Source of the DNA: Aradus depressus
Lineage: Eukaryota; Arthropoda; Insecta; Hemiptera; Aradidae
DNA length: 64,000 bases
Direction of reading: 5' to 3'
Assembly (NCBI GenBank): GCA_963662175.1
Contig: OY759222.1
Coordinates: 16,440,222 to 16,504,221, forward strand
Positions 18,687 through 29,723 of this stretch are shown here, piece after piece (the stretch's first letter is position 1; each line of letters begins with the position of its first letter). Made by a program: the position numbers and the translations under genes. The notes under the pieces are model-generated. The model was not told the origin of the DNA. It saw only the letters and a program-made list of their open reading frames with translations, and ran no database searches.

Positions 18687-19187
18687 CACAGTGTGAAATT
18701 TATGAGTTTTGATTTTCAAAATTCGAGCCCCCGCTCAATTTTTGATCAATTTGGATGAAACTAAGTGCAAAATATTTGTGAAAGCTGGCTTTTTATCAGG
18801 TAACTGCGGGTTTCGCAATCAAGGTATTATATGCCAGTGGCAAAAATCGCCAATATATTGAATTTGGACCACTTTAGGCCAAGATGACAATATTAGGACC
18901 ACTTTTGGCTAAAATAAATATTGAATTCGTAGGTAATCAGCGACCCAAAAAACATTCATTTAAATTGTAAAAATCCGTTAACAAAAACTTAGACAAAAAA
19001 AATTAAAATTTATCGCGGGGTTTTGGCAGCTGTCAATTGGCATATAATACCTTGATTGTGAAACCCGCAGTTATCTGATAAAAAGCCAGCTTTCACAAAT
19101 ATTTTGAACCTAGTTTCATCAAAATTGATCAAAAATTGAGCAGGGGCTCGAATTTTGAAAATCAAAACTCATAAATTTCACACTGTG
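18687..19187. mobile_element. fold-back MITE, ~148-bp inverted arms (family FB-B)
   Basis: The left arm begins cacagtgtgaaatttatgag and the right arm is its near-exact complement; arms extend through gctggctttttatcag to aaggtattatatgccag. The 501-bp element lacks coding capacity. It split a SINE-A copy, leaving cgg on both sides as a possible 3-bp target duplication. A second copy lies at 60041-60437. Confidence 0.85.
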
Positions 19188-19199
19188 CGGAGCCCTCTT

Positions 19200-19495
19200 G
19201 CGCAGTTATTGGAGCTTTTATGTGAATCCTACCCCTAATATCCCCCTTCCCTTTGGACAATTTGGATGAAAAACAATAAGTATCGTCTTTATAGGGTTCT
19301 GGGTGCACATATAAAATTTTGCGTCGATACATTTATTCTATCGGGAGTTATCGTGTTCAGAGACAACAAAGTCAGACTTTTTTTTCCATTTTTGGAATCT
19401 TGGGTTTCGGATATATGTAATTCTGATGATAACTCAGTATATAATTTCTGACCGATTACATAACTTCCCCTATTCTTCGTAGAGCTGGAGAAGTA
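19200..19495 (+). repeat. DR1 dispersed repeat, 3' half
   Basis: It includes ttggagcttttatgtg, cccttccctttggacaattt, cgtcgatacatttattctat, cgggagttatcgtgttcaga and ends ttcgtagagctggagaagta, the DR1 3' terminus. Confidence 0.8.
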
Positions 19496-19948
19496 ATGTG
19501 ATGTGGCTCATCCCTTCCCCGGCACATAACGCCCTCATCGTTTCACCTTAGCAAATCTATTCTTCAAAAATGGGCAAAATGAGTTAAGTGTACTGTGATC
19601 ATATCCCAAGCCATCTGCGCACTGTGAAGAAGTTGGGAGCTCAGGACACTAATACTTTCGCAATTATAAAAGATATTGATTTCTTGGTGTCTCAACTTAA
19701 TGTACTTCTTTTAGGGATCATTCACGAGATAAATGCATTTAACCATTTATTCACTACGGCAGACTATTCCAAGTGAAGAGGGTGTTTTCGGTTAAATCAA
19801 CTTTAGAGAGGCATCATTCACGAGTATTTCAAAAAGTATGGTTAATAATTAGCTAAGTGTGGTCAATAATTAGGTAACTAAGGGAAAATCCATCGGGAAT
19901 ATTCATTTTTATTCACTCCTATAGATTTAGAAGGTAGTAGTATATGAT
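19496..19948. other. unassigned non-coding DNA
   Basis: A short ORF (19588-19776) has no recognisable motif. No repeat was recognised. Confidence 0.35.
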
Positions 19949-19960
19949 TAATCATATACG

Positions 19961-20211
19961 TAAATAAAACAAACTTATTTTTGAAATATTGTCTATTCCA
20001 CTAAAGATATATATACATATAACTACCGGTTTCGGCTTTATACCATCGTCGGTCTAGTTACTTACCTAGACCTGACGATGGTATAAAGCCGAAACCGGTA
20101 GTTATATATGTATATATATCTTTAGTGGAATAGACAATATTTCAAAAATAAGTTTGTTTTATTTATTTATTACAAGTTTCCACAATATGTCCGCGTTTCT
20201 CAACTTAGAAG
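19961..20211 (+). mobile_element. fold-back Penelope-like insertion 1
   Basis: Arms 19961-20057 and 20066-20165 are inverted copies (three bases of indel) around an 8-base loop, followed by a 46-base one-sided tail (20166-20211). The 12-base duplication taatcatatacg flanks it (19949-19960 and 20212-20223). The arm holds ctgacgatggtataaagccg followed by aaaccgg, a hammerhead-like core. The same design is seen at 44549-44866. Penelope-like elements are known for inverted terminal repeats with a one-sided extension and variable target duplications; that class is my inference. Confidence 0.75.
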
Positions 20212-20223
20212 TAATCATATACG

Positions 20224-21030
20224 ATTAATAATGATGCAAACATAATTTATTTATACCAAAAACTGGATTTACACGATTGTAAAACAGAAGTAAAAAAGGG
20301 CTGCCCTGAAAAGTTACGAATTTATTCCCTGTGACCAGAGATATAATGTTTCAACTAAACTCAGCTAGTTTCCATTTTAGTACGGTTGTTAGTCACAGTC
20401 CCGTGAAAAACTGGCGCACTTTAGACGCCCATTACCAAAGAAAATTGTAAATATACATATATTTTGATATCAGACAGGGTGACGCCCCTAGCACCTAGTT
20501 CATTCTATCGGGATTGCTTCTCACATCATGACATGGTTATTTTGATTTTCTTATGTTATTATTATTTGTTATATAAACACTTCTTTTTTTTTTTTTTCAA
20601 CACAAACAATATTATAGAGGCCTTGGTTCCGCAAGTGTAACTCATTGATTGTTACAAAGGCTCATGACACTATCAAAAGAAATTTCACAAAACTATTTCA
20701 ATATTAAAATACCGTGTTGATTGGATCTGTTGGCTCGCCTGAGTACCGTTATTAACACAATTACATATTTTCATATGTACGCAAGCAATCATTTTAACAT
20801 TAAAAAAAAAAAAAATTATGTCAATTTACGTAAATGGTTTATATTCAAAAGAAAATGTATTTTCATTATTTCTTATCCTGGCCAATCAAAGTGCACTTTT
20901 CCCCATAAATGTCATGATAGGTGGGCCACAATATGGCGGAATTCAAAATGGCGTGTGTCATTATGGTTATAATAGGTATCATTGGTATTTAGGGGAGGCA
21001 TTTTGGGTAGGGATACCCAGCTCTCACAGC
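20224..21030. other. non-coding DNA with low-copy repeat at 20300-20450
   Basis: Apart from the repeat shared with 17690-17840 and a poly-T run near 20586-20599, nothing was recognised. Confidence 0.4.
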
Positions 21031-21034
21031 ATCT

Positions 21035-21112
21035 GTCGGTGAATCGCCGAAAATGTACTTCCCCTGTACGAATTATTCAATTACATTTTCGCTCTCCCTC
21101 CAAAATCATCAA
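21035..21112 (+). repeat. DR1 5' end fragment
   Basis: Begins cggtgaatcgccgaaaatgt, then acttcccctgtacgaattat and cgctccctctccaaaa-like words, the DR1 5' end. Confidence 0.65.
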
Positions 21113-21114
21113 TG

Positions 21115-21255
21115 TTTTTTTTTTTTTTTTTTTTTGACTTCATATATCCTGCATATTAGCCGGGAAAACGAAATAAAATTCACTCCAGGGCGGGATTCGA
21201 ACCTGCAAACATGTGAGACCATGCGACCAAAGCCCTACGCCTCTACCCAGCATTA
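21115..21255 (-). repeat. SINE-B copy (tRNA-derived, poly-A tail)
   Basis: Read on the - strand: gtagggctttggtcgcatgg, then gcaggttcgaatcccgccct (box B GGTTCGAATCC), then gagtgaattttatttcg and a poly-A tail (poly-T at 21115-21135). It is the same family as 29529-29751. Confidence 0.75.
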
Positions 21256-21429
21256 CATCGGCAGATATAAAAATTTTTGAATGAGCCCTTCTCTGATTCC
21301 CTTGGGTCGATTTTGTTGAATATTTATAGGTGTCCTGCTTATGGAGTTGTGAATTTAAATATACCAAGTCCGCTACCTCGGGTTTTACCTATACAGTAGA
21401 CTAACGTGGAACCCACGTACACGACTTAG

Positions 21430-22219
21430 GCGGGTATTACACTATAAAAGTTCTTTGACAAAGATCTTTTATAAAAGTTGGATCGAATTTTTTTTTTAAA
21501 TTTCTTTTATAAATTATCTTTTATGACTACAAAATTTAATATTACACTACGTAAAATATTTTATAAATCTTAGTTTTTTGTTTCAAGACAGTACTAGTAA
21601 GTTGTGTACAAGTGACTATTGTGTCGCAAAAATGGATGACGTTTTAATACCAATTGCCGCAGGTTTTGCGGCTGCTGCAATAGCAATAGCTGTGGCGGAA
21701 AAAAATAAACATAAGAATGTAAAGAAACGTTTGTGGGTAAGACCTTGGGTTGCGCGGCGCGAGTTTATGAGCATCCATCAGAATTTACTGAAAGAACTGT
21801 CCATGGAAGATACAAAAAGTTATTTCAACTATTTGAGGATGAATAAGAAAACCTTCGATTACTTGCTTCTGAAGTTGGGACCAATAATATCTTGGGAAAT
21901 GACACATTTGCGTAACCCAATACCCCTGAGGAATGGACTTTTGGTTACTCTGCGATTTCTTGCCACAGGCGAGAGCTACTCAAGCCTTCAATACAGAAAG
22001 ATATGCGCACGCGCGGCACGAGTACAACGTGAAGAAAGGAAACAGCAGGAGTGGGAGAGACAACATTTATCAAATATTGGATGAGGATGCAAACTATGAT
22101 AAAAGAACTTTTATAAAAGACAAATTTTATAAAACTTGAGCTATTACACTATTACATTTATCGTAAAAGTTCTTTTATAAAAGATCTTTGTCAAAGAACT
22201 TTTATAGTGTAATACCCGA
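21430..22219. mobile_element. PIF/Harbinger-like element with deleted transposase
   Basis: Inverted repeats of about 47 bp (21431-21477 and 22172-22218), ending in cgggtattacactataaaag, flank a 0.8-kb unit. The flanks are TTA on the left and TTG on the right, consistent with the 3-bp TWA-type duplication of this superfamily. Inside is the N-terminal part of a HARBI1-type transposase. The element lacks the DDE core, so it would be mobile only in trans. Confidence 0.75.
21632..22084 (+). pseudogene. HARBI1-like transposase N-terminal fragment
   Basis: The ATG at 21632 (aaaatggatg) opens about 150 residues: an Ala-rich start, then KRLWVRPWVARREFMSIHQN, SYFNYLRMNKKTFDYLLLKL and NGLLVTLRFLATGESYSSLQ, the helical N-terminal region of PIF/Harbinger transposases (also seen in ALP1-like and HARBI1 proteins). 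The catalytic DDE domain is absent; the frame leaves homology after QYRKI, probably at a deletion joint near 22010. It still reads openly, so it could make a truncated protein. Confidence 0.8.
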
Positions 22220-22265
22220 CTTGAACGACAAGAACTTAATCGAAGATACGGACTGTTACGTCGAC

Positions 22266-22645
22266 TACTTGGAACAAAATCAAAATTGATAACAAACTTA
22301 CGATTTACAAGAGCATTAAACGTCCCATCTGGACGTACGGACTCGAACTTTGGGGTTCAGATAAACAATCGAACATCAATCGTATCCAAGCATTCCAGTC
22401 CAAACTCCTGCGACGAATTATCAACGCTCCTTTCTACATTACCAATAAAGTCCTACATAGAGATCTCAATATTCCCACTGTCAACGAACTAATCCAATCC
22501 CGATTCCAAACATTTCACAGAAACCTTTCTTATCATTCAAATCCTCTCGCTCAAGCCCTATTCTATCATTCCCATCCTGACAATCCTCCACGCTGCTTGA
22601 ACAGGAGGTGGCCTCGCGATCTTCTCTCGGATGATAGTGAATGAT
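22266..22645 (+). pseudogene. Jockey-like reverse transcriptase C-terminus
   Basis: In frame it reads KRPIWTYGLELWGS, NINRIQAFQSKLLRRIINAP, FYITNKVLHRDLNIPTVNEL and ends PPRCLNRRWPRDLLSDDSE. This is the complete C-terminus of a Jockey-clade ORF2 protein with no stops; the polymerase core is missing. It is the best preserved of the Jockey tails here. Confidence 0.85.
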
Positions 22646-22849
22646 GAAAATTAACTTTCGAGGGAGTGTCAGTGCTGGCTGGCTTCTCCCATCAAGTTTT
22701 TTCTTTTTGTCCACATATTTGCTTATTATGTATATATTGTATATAGATTGTAAATTAAAAAAAATATATATATACAATTTCGTCTTGATCCATTCATTAC
22801 AACGATAGTTATTAGAGTTTTTGTTACTTTCTTATACCTATAGTATAAA

Positions 22850-23340
22850 GAAGGGTTGTAATCGTGCGAAAATCCGAGATCGAATTTTCAACTGATTTTC
22901 ACGTATGAAGGTCCCCTGAATACGTTTTGACCATTTTCGCGATGATGTCTGTCTCTGTTTGTGTGCGTATGTTATTGAAAAGTTGTGAGCTCTCTACCGT
23001 AAAAATGATTGTTTCTATGAACTTGAAATTTGGAATGAGGAGGTCACATGTGCTAACATAGATCTGGTTAGATTTTGGTCGAAAACGAACGAAAATTGAG
23101 ACTACTTTCCACCGAGAGCTAACTACATTTTACAAGCCACAACTTATGTTTATGACCTAATCAAAACTCTTTTCGAGTAATATTTGTAGAGAATCCTAAA
23201 ATAAATCATTTTTATGAAACATGATTCTTCACAGGTCGTCCGGATTGCGAGATATATGCCAAAAACCATCTTAATATTTAGTTTTGAAACACATATTTTT
23301 AGACGTTTCCTTGATTTACCCGAAAACCGTTAGTCCTATA
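22850..23340 (+). repeat. dispersed repeat DR3, copy 1
   Basis: It contains acgttttgaccattttcgcg, gttattgaaaagttgtgagc and aggtcacatgtgctaac, shared in inverted orientation with 30560-30960. No coding capacity is seen. Confidence 0.65.
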
Positions 23341-23396
23341 GAAAAATGTATTGATAGTTTTTTTTGAAAAATTATAAAAATTAAGAAAATATATGG

Positions 23397-23619
23397 GACG
23401 TGGCCATTACACGATTTTCTTATACCAACAACGCTTACAGATCACTCTCTCTCCCCTTCCCCTTCTCAAAATAATTTCATTTTGTCTCTTTGAACAGCGT
23501 TATCTTGAGAGTAGACATTCTTATACCCAGTTATGCCAGTATGGAATAATTTCGAAAAGGGTGAAAGAGAGTGATCTTTAAGCGTGGTTGGTATAAGAAA
23601 GTTCTGTAATAGTTACGTC
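23397..23619. mobile_element. MITE, ~40-bp terminal inverted repeats (family M1)
   Basis: The left end ggccattacacgattttctt, then ataccaacaacgcttacaga is mirrored on the right by gcgtggttggtataagaaag...tgtaat. The interior also folds (tctctctcccc...gagagagtga). A second copy is at 28729-29004. Confidence 0.75.
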
Positions 23620-23931
23620 ACAATTTGTTTTTTCCCTTCCCGAGTGTCTGTGAACACGAATAACTCCCGCTAAAATGAATCTACACGAAATTGTATATCT
23701 GTATCCAGAACCTCATAAGGATGACACCTATTGTCAGTCAAATGGATGGGAGGGATTAGGGGAGGGCTTAAAACAAAACTCCAATAACTGCCGAAATAAT
23801 GAATGTATTGAATTTAGAATGAGGGTGCAAAACGTACTACTAGTAGGTACTAGTAGTTTTACAGTAAAACTACAAGTAGTACTTTTTCAGTGCGAATTAA
23901 ACTACCAAGTTTTTGATCTCATATATATATT

Positions 23932-24245
23932 GTGATGTATAAAAAAAAAAAATTAATTATATTTATTTTTCTACAAAAAGCAAATTTCTTTTAAAACAAA
24001 TGAGTAAAAAAACAAAACACGGCCATCAGCTGTTTTTTTAGTGTGTCGAGAGACGAGAGGAGGCCTGGGTTGAATGGAGACGGTCTGATGTTGTGATGAA
24101 CTAAATAGAAGTGAATTGAATGTGAAATTGATCCGCAAACAAGGTACTTTTGTTTGTTTTTATGTACAGGATATATGCCGAGAAATATATAACTTAAATT
24201 TAAAGAATGGCCAAAAATATAAAACAAAGAAAATGAAATAGTGTT
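23932..24245 (+). repeat. dispersed repeat DR2, copy 2
   Basis: It is the partner of 11458-11835 in the same orientation. Confidence 0.7.
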
Positions 24246-24855
24246 AAGAATTTAGTTCTTAAGATTTTTTCTTTTGATTTTTGTTTGTTTCAATGTTTAT
24301 TTTTTTTATTTAATAATGTAGATGATTTAAAAAAATAAACCCAAAATATTTGTTCTCGTAAAATTCTATTCTATTCATTTTCCCTGTTGGCCCAGTAAGA
24401 TAATTTGAAAACCTTTGGATTAGATTTAAATATTTTTGCAAAATTTAGAAAAAAAATGGCATCTCTTTAAAAATCCAAATGAAAAATTTGTTAATTGAAA
24501 TGTTTCAAAAAATTACGTGCACTTTCTTCAAAACTGCACCAATTTTACCACAATATATATATATATACACGAATATCCTTATATTTACTAGCAGAAACTG
24601 TATAAGAACCTAATTATACCAAGAATGGGTGCCCTAGGGCTGAAAGTGGCAGAACCCCAATAGGGGGCCCCGCAGCACCTGGGGGTGGTCTAGCACCCCT
24701 ACCGTTACCTCTCCCTTGTCTATAAATACATAGATCATTTAGAAATCATACGGTCTGGTAACCATATAGCCACACTGCTGACCTTACTGCCTTTCCGTAC
24801 TCTAAATTTGTTTATTTAGTTAAATAAACTAATAATACAATTTCATAGATTACAA
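24246..24855. other. AT-rich non-coding DNA
   Basis: A short GC-rich patch (24620-24720, many ggggc/ccc words) interrupts AT-rich sequence. No gene was recognised. Confidence 0.35.
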
Positions 24856-24859
24856 AATA

Positions 24860-24940
24860 AAAATGCGGACCTTTCACAAATTTTATTAATATATTAGCTT
24901 TCAAGTTCTCTTCATCAGGCAGTCCACAAAAAAACATCAT
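24860..24940 (-). repeat. Penelope-like terminal fragment with hammerhead-like core
   Basis: On the - strand it reads gcctgatgaagagaacttga, then aagctaatatattaataaaa. The word CTGATGA, a short spacer and GAAAG (24899-24918) recall the hammerhead core, and the tail resembles that at 26925-27000. Stem II is weak. Confidence 0.4.
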
Positions 24941-25061
24941 TTAGTAAAAAAGTATAACCATTCTAATGTCTAAAATAAGTACATAAAAATATTGGCTATA
25001 TGCGCTAAAATGAATAAATATAAGTAAAATGATTAGTAACATAAAATTATTTATATATATT

Positions 25062-25375
25062 TATTGCCTACTGAGCTCAAGATTGCTGGTTCGAAACCCG
25101 GTCGAGGCCCTTAAGTATCTCCCCTCCTATCTAGGAAATAAAAAAACCTTGAGCACGCCATCCTTTGGAGAGGACGTTAAGGCAAAGGTCCCTGCGATGT
25201 CAGGTGCTCGTTGAAGACTTCTACCCTCGTAGATAAACGCAGGTAGGCAAAAAAATGGAACTCCCACAATAGATTCGAGCTCATGACCACCAGAGTGACG
25301 AAAGAGCGCTCTGGTAATAGGCTATATGAACTCGTAGGTAGGGCCCGGGTATGAGTCAATACTAACTAACTGAAG
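25062..25375 (+). repeat. SINE-A copy
   Basis: It has ctgagctcaagattgctggt, box B ggttcgaaacc, the full body and a taactaac tail. The first bases of the tRNA-like head are missing. Confidence 0.85.
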
Positions 25376-26400
25376 TGATATAAAAAACTTAACAAAAATG
25401 AATAAATAAAATAAAAATAAAAATTCCCAATAAATAAATAAAAAATTCTCAAAACTTAACAATTGAAATTTTCATTTCACGTTATTCCTGTTCACCTTCT
25501 GAGTCATAATTGGCAGCACGGAGGGCGTGAGCGCAGACAATCTGATCCCTTCTCTAGAATTGAGGGCCTGAGCCGGCGTCATGTTCTGTTGCTTGAAGGT
25601 GTTTAAGAATTTAGAGTCCCATCCTCAAATAGTCGCCTTACTCTATAATCTATTTGTTCATTTAATTTTCTAAGATTATCTATCTGCGTCCAGCTCTGAT
25701 ATATATTATTATATATCCATATACTTGATTTACAATTATTTTTTAGGTGTAAATACACAATGTTTTTTTAGTTTTTCCCAAATCTGAATGTACTAATGTT
25801 TTTAATACAACAGAAAATAATTATATGTTTTCCTCAAGCAGGCTTTATCCCATGTTTCACCTTCTCAAGGTCTCCCTATGAAATTTCATACGTAACAACC
25901 AAATTGATCATTATTAGAGAGGGGAGAATCTTGTCTGCAGTCACGCACTCAGGGCTGTCAGATGTGACTCAGATGGGGGAACAAGACAGATATCTGTCCC
26001 CTTTGGAAAAACTATTAATTGTGTAATTTTTTTACCTTATCTATTATACTATTTTAATTTTATGTTGATGTCTTTAAAATTTTCCTATCAAATATGTCAA
26101 TTCCAAGAGCTTTTTATATCTATTTCATGTTATTTATTTATTTATTTTCTTCACTTATTCATTTTTATCAACCAATAATTTTATCACAGTCAATACAGTG
26201 ATATCTACAAAATTATAACTGTTTTGTAGAAATATGTTAGAGAGTTTGCCAGAAGTAGGGTCGAGGCTCGATAAGACTTGTCCATCGGATTGCCTAATGG
26301 GGCCCGAACAGGGGTTGGTAGAGTCGCGCCTAACTTAAGGCTCCATCAGAATTCCTAACTTAGTTACAACACTATACTATACTATAACTTATTTACAACA
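25376..26400. other. non-coding DNA
   Basis: Only short ORFs without motifs are present; simple repeats of the type ctatacta occur near 26370-26410. Confidence 0.35.
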
Positions 26401-26410
26401 CTATACTAAA

Positions 26411-26860
26411 ACACATCTGGACTTACGGAATCGAGATATGGGGATCAGCCAAAAAATCAAACATACAACGCCTTCAGTCATTACAATCCATCATACTACG
26501 CCACATTGCCAATGCCCCATTTTACGTTTCCAACCTCACATTACATAATGACCTCAACATCCCATTTATACCTTCTGTTATCAAGACACGATATCAAAAT
26601 TTTCACGACAAACTCCATCATCACGCCAATCCACTTATTCTCCAATTATCCACGAACACTCTCCCCACAAATCCACCAAGACGTCTAAAACGGGCATGGC
26701 AGAGGGACCTGCTCCAGGACTAGCCTGGACTCCTCTTCGGTCACGTACCTCAGCAGTACAGCGACACACTTGCCACAGCACATCATCACGATCACTAATG
26801 ACAAATGTTGTCGTTGTAAATATGTAAATAAATAAAAAAAAAAAAAAAAAAAAAAAAAAA
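26411..26860 (+). pseudogene. Jockey-like reverse transcriptase C-terminus with poly-A tail
   Basis: In frame: IWTYGIEIWGSAKKSNIQRL, RHIANAPFYVSNLTLHNDLN, ending PPRRLKRAWQRDLLQD and a stop. A poly-A run (26836-26860) ends the insertion, as for a 5'-truncated retrotransposed copy. A close relative on the other strand is at 52316-52775. Confidence 0.85.
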
Positions 26861-26924
26861 GTATATTTTAAATTTTATAGTTTAATTTCTTTTACAAAAT
26901 CATATATATATATATATATTTTTT

Positions 26925-27000
26925 TAAACTATCCTATGATGTGGACAACCTCAAAAGCTGGCTAATACAATGAAATAATAAAATTTAAATGGCCAGACTA
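26925..27000 (+). repeat. possible Penelope-like terminal fragment
   Basis: The segment cctatgatgtggacaacctc, then aaaagctggctaatacaatg and aaataataaaattt resembles the - strand of 24860-24940 in layout. The core words are degraded. Confidence 0.25.
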
Positions 27001-27269
27001 GATACTTCTTTATTTTACAACCTGTGATATAATTACTTTTCACTACAGCAGCCCATTTCAGATTAGTTATCAAGAGCGCACAATACCCTGGACAAAAAAA
27101 TATTCTGGATATTGTCAATATGTTAGTAAAAAGTCGGGTGCAACGTCAAAGGTTCTACGTCATAGTCACACTGTTAATACTTTCGAATGTAATAATATTA
27201 ATCAATACATAATAATAATAATCTCGTTTCATAATGATTACATATTTCATATATATGATCTACTATATG

Positions 27270-28250
27270 TAAATATATATCCGATCCTAAATAAGTTTTA
27301 AACTGTAATATATAATTAAATTATGTGGTACCAATTAAGGTACCAAGCAGATAAGATCTATATAGATATATATACCGATATCTACGAGTATATAGACCTT
27401 ATCTGCTACCTTAATTGGCACGACATAATTTAATTATATATTAATGTTTAAAAGTTATAGAGGATTGAATATATCTACATCTATAGAGATCTTATCTGCT
27501 ACCTTAATTGGCACGACAGAATTTAATCATATATTATTGTTTAAACGTTGTAGGGTGGCAGTTATATATATTTCTTATCTATTCCAGTTTAAATGTCTTA
27601 TCTATTTCTTAATTATTTATTCCTGTTTAAAGGTTATAGGGCGTCGGTTTTATCTATATCGATAGAGATCTTATCTGCTACCTTAATTGGCACGATATAA
27701 TTTAATTATGCATTACTGTTTAAAAGTTATATAGGATCGGGAATATCTACATCTATAACAGACCTTATCTACTATCTTAATTGGCATGAGTTCAGTTACA
27801 TCTATTTCTTTCTAAAGATATCTTATCTGCGAGAGGGTGCCGGTAGCTCAGTGGTATGCATGCATGCCTTCTGAGCTCAAGAAGGTGGGTTCGAAACCCG
27901 ACCGAGGCCCTTAGTTTATTTTATCTGGTAGGTAAAATAAACAAGCACGCCGTCCTTCAGATGGGACGTTAAGCGTTGGTCCCGAGTCTGTATGATGTCC
28001 GGTACTCGTTAAAGACCACTGCCCTAGGTGAATAAAAATTTAGGGTAGGCAAAATTTAGGTCTCCCACAGTAAAGTCGGGCTCATGTCCACCAGAGTGAC
28101 AAAGGAGCGCTCTGGTAGTAGGCGATGTGACCTCGTAGTTAAAGCCCGGGCATGGGTCATAAAACCTAACCTAACCTCTTATCTGCGACCTTAATTGGCA
28201 CTTATTTGTCTATTTTTAGGGGGTCGAGTACAAAACAGAAAAACAGCAGC
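27270..28250. repeat. irregular array of an ~90-180-bp unit, one copy inverted
   Basis: The words cttatctgctaccttaattg, then gcacga-ataatttaatta and actgtttaaaagttatag recur at about 27400, 27490, 27668, 27765 and (split by a SINE) 28178; a copy at 27290-27360 is inverted. Spacing is irregular. A SINE-A copy interrupts the last unit. Confidence 0.75.
27833..28176 (+). mobile_element. SINE-A, full length (reference copy)
   Basis: This 344-bp tRNA-derived SINE has box A ggtagctcagtggtatgc and box B ggttcgaaacc, a conserved body (aagcacgccgtccttc, caccagagtgac, gagcgctctggtagtaggcg, agcccgggcatg) and the tail aaaacctaacctaacc. The target duplication tcttatctgcga (27821-27832 and 28177-28188) is exact. 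The tail unit ccta-a matches the arthropod telomere repeat. RNA polymerase III would transcribe it; movement would rely on a partner LINE. Confidence 0.95.
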
Positions 28251-28720
28251 GTTCAGTTTGTATAGTTGTATAGGGCAAAACTTTAGCGCTCGGATCGTTT
28301 AAGAACTAGGGCATGCTCTATCAATTTTAAAAATTTTGATAACTCGTAACACGTTCTTGAGCCGTAACAAACCTATTTCTTTTTCTGTCAAAACCTTACA
28401 AAAAACCTACGTAGATGGTTCTAATCACCAACTTGTGTTAATGGAGTACGACTGAGCTAATCTGGGTAATATTTCAGTTAACCTTGGTCGATTTATTTAA
28501 CTGACAGAAATACTGACAAGAATAATATCTGAAAAGTGACAATTCTATCGGGAGTTGATGTACTGATTAGTGGCTCTTTCAAATGCAAATCTTCTGCAGT
28601 ATTGTCTACTGATGGGGTCTTATATGGGCCGTTATACCTGATTTCTGACAACAGGAGAACATATCAACCGTAGTCAGAATTAACGTAGTGACTGTATGGC
28701 GTAGTTGGGATAGAGTAGCT
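28251..28720. other. unassigned non-coding DNA
   Basis: Nothing recognised. Confidence 0.35.
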
Positions 28721-28728
28721 AAAAAGTA

Positions 28729-29004
28729 TATATGACGTGGTTATAACAGGACTTTCTTATACCACGCTTACAAATCACTCTCTCTCCATCTCCCCTCTTC
28801 TCAAAATAATTTCAAACACTGTTACGGGGTATATGAAAGTAATGAGTTGTGTTTTTTGTTTCATTGTAGAGTCATTCTGAGAGTGACTTTCTCATACTCA
28901 GTAATGCCAATATGTGTATGAAATGATTTTGAGAAGGGGAAGGTGGAGAGAGTGATCTGTTCGCGTGGTTAGTATAAAAAAGTCCTGTAATGGCCACATC
29001 ACAT
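28729..29004. mobile_element. MITE family M1, copy 2
   Basis: Ends tatgacgtggttataacagg and cctgtaatggccacatcaca pair with each other and match the copy at 23397-23619. Internal tctctctccat...gaaggggaaggtggagag also folds. Confidence 0.75.
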
Positions 29005-29528
29005 ATATTTTCATTTTTCATAAAAACTACCAACAAAAAACTACAAGGTCATATTGCCTACTACCAATAATACATTTTTTTTATAATTCTTTGCTATGCG
29101 ATACAATTTAAACATTATATTGAGATATTTCCTATGGAAATTTATTTTCCATTTTTCGGGGCGCTATAATTTTGGTCTTGTTGTTTCTATCTAAGGATGG
29201 CCGATAGAATAGTTGGTCACTATCGATAGTTCGGAAATATCAGTAGAAAACTATCGATAGTATCGATAGTTCAGTAAGTTGACACTTTTCATGCAAAATA
29301 CTTTCCAATTCCAATATCATATGATAATATGATTATTTTATTTTTATTTCTTCATACACATCTACCTAATTTAAATTATTATGGAGGATGAAAGTGAAAT
29401 AAAAATATAAATCGAATAAGTAATTGTTATTTCAAATCGAACTTTAATTTTATGGAAAACATTTTCTGTCGAAAATAATCGCATTAAGTACAACATTTGG
29501 CAAGAATATTAACACATTGATTAAAATT

Positions 29529-29723
29529 GGGGGCCATGGTGGCCGTGCGGGCTAGAGCGTAGGGCTTTGGTCGCATGGTTTCACCATGGTTTGCGGGTTC
29601 GAATCCCGTCCGGGAGTGAGTTTTATTTCGTAGATAGAACTCCCTCCCGGGGCCATGGATGTCTTAAATAATTATATACAACACATTGACATGGCTAATA
29701 TGCACCGTACATAAAGCCAAAAG

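Noticed and set aside
27833..27910. tRNA gene with box A and box B
   Set aside because: It is the head of a repeated SINE; the acceptor stem does not close and the sequence continues into a shared body with a target duplication.
29529..29625. tRNA gene with box B ggttcgaatcc
   Set aside because: It is the head of SINE-B, which ends in poly-A and lies inside a hAT element.
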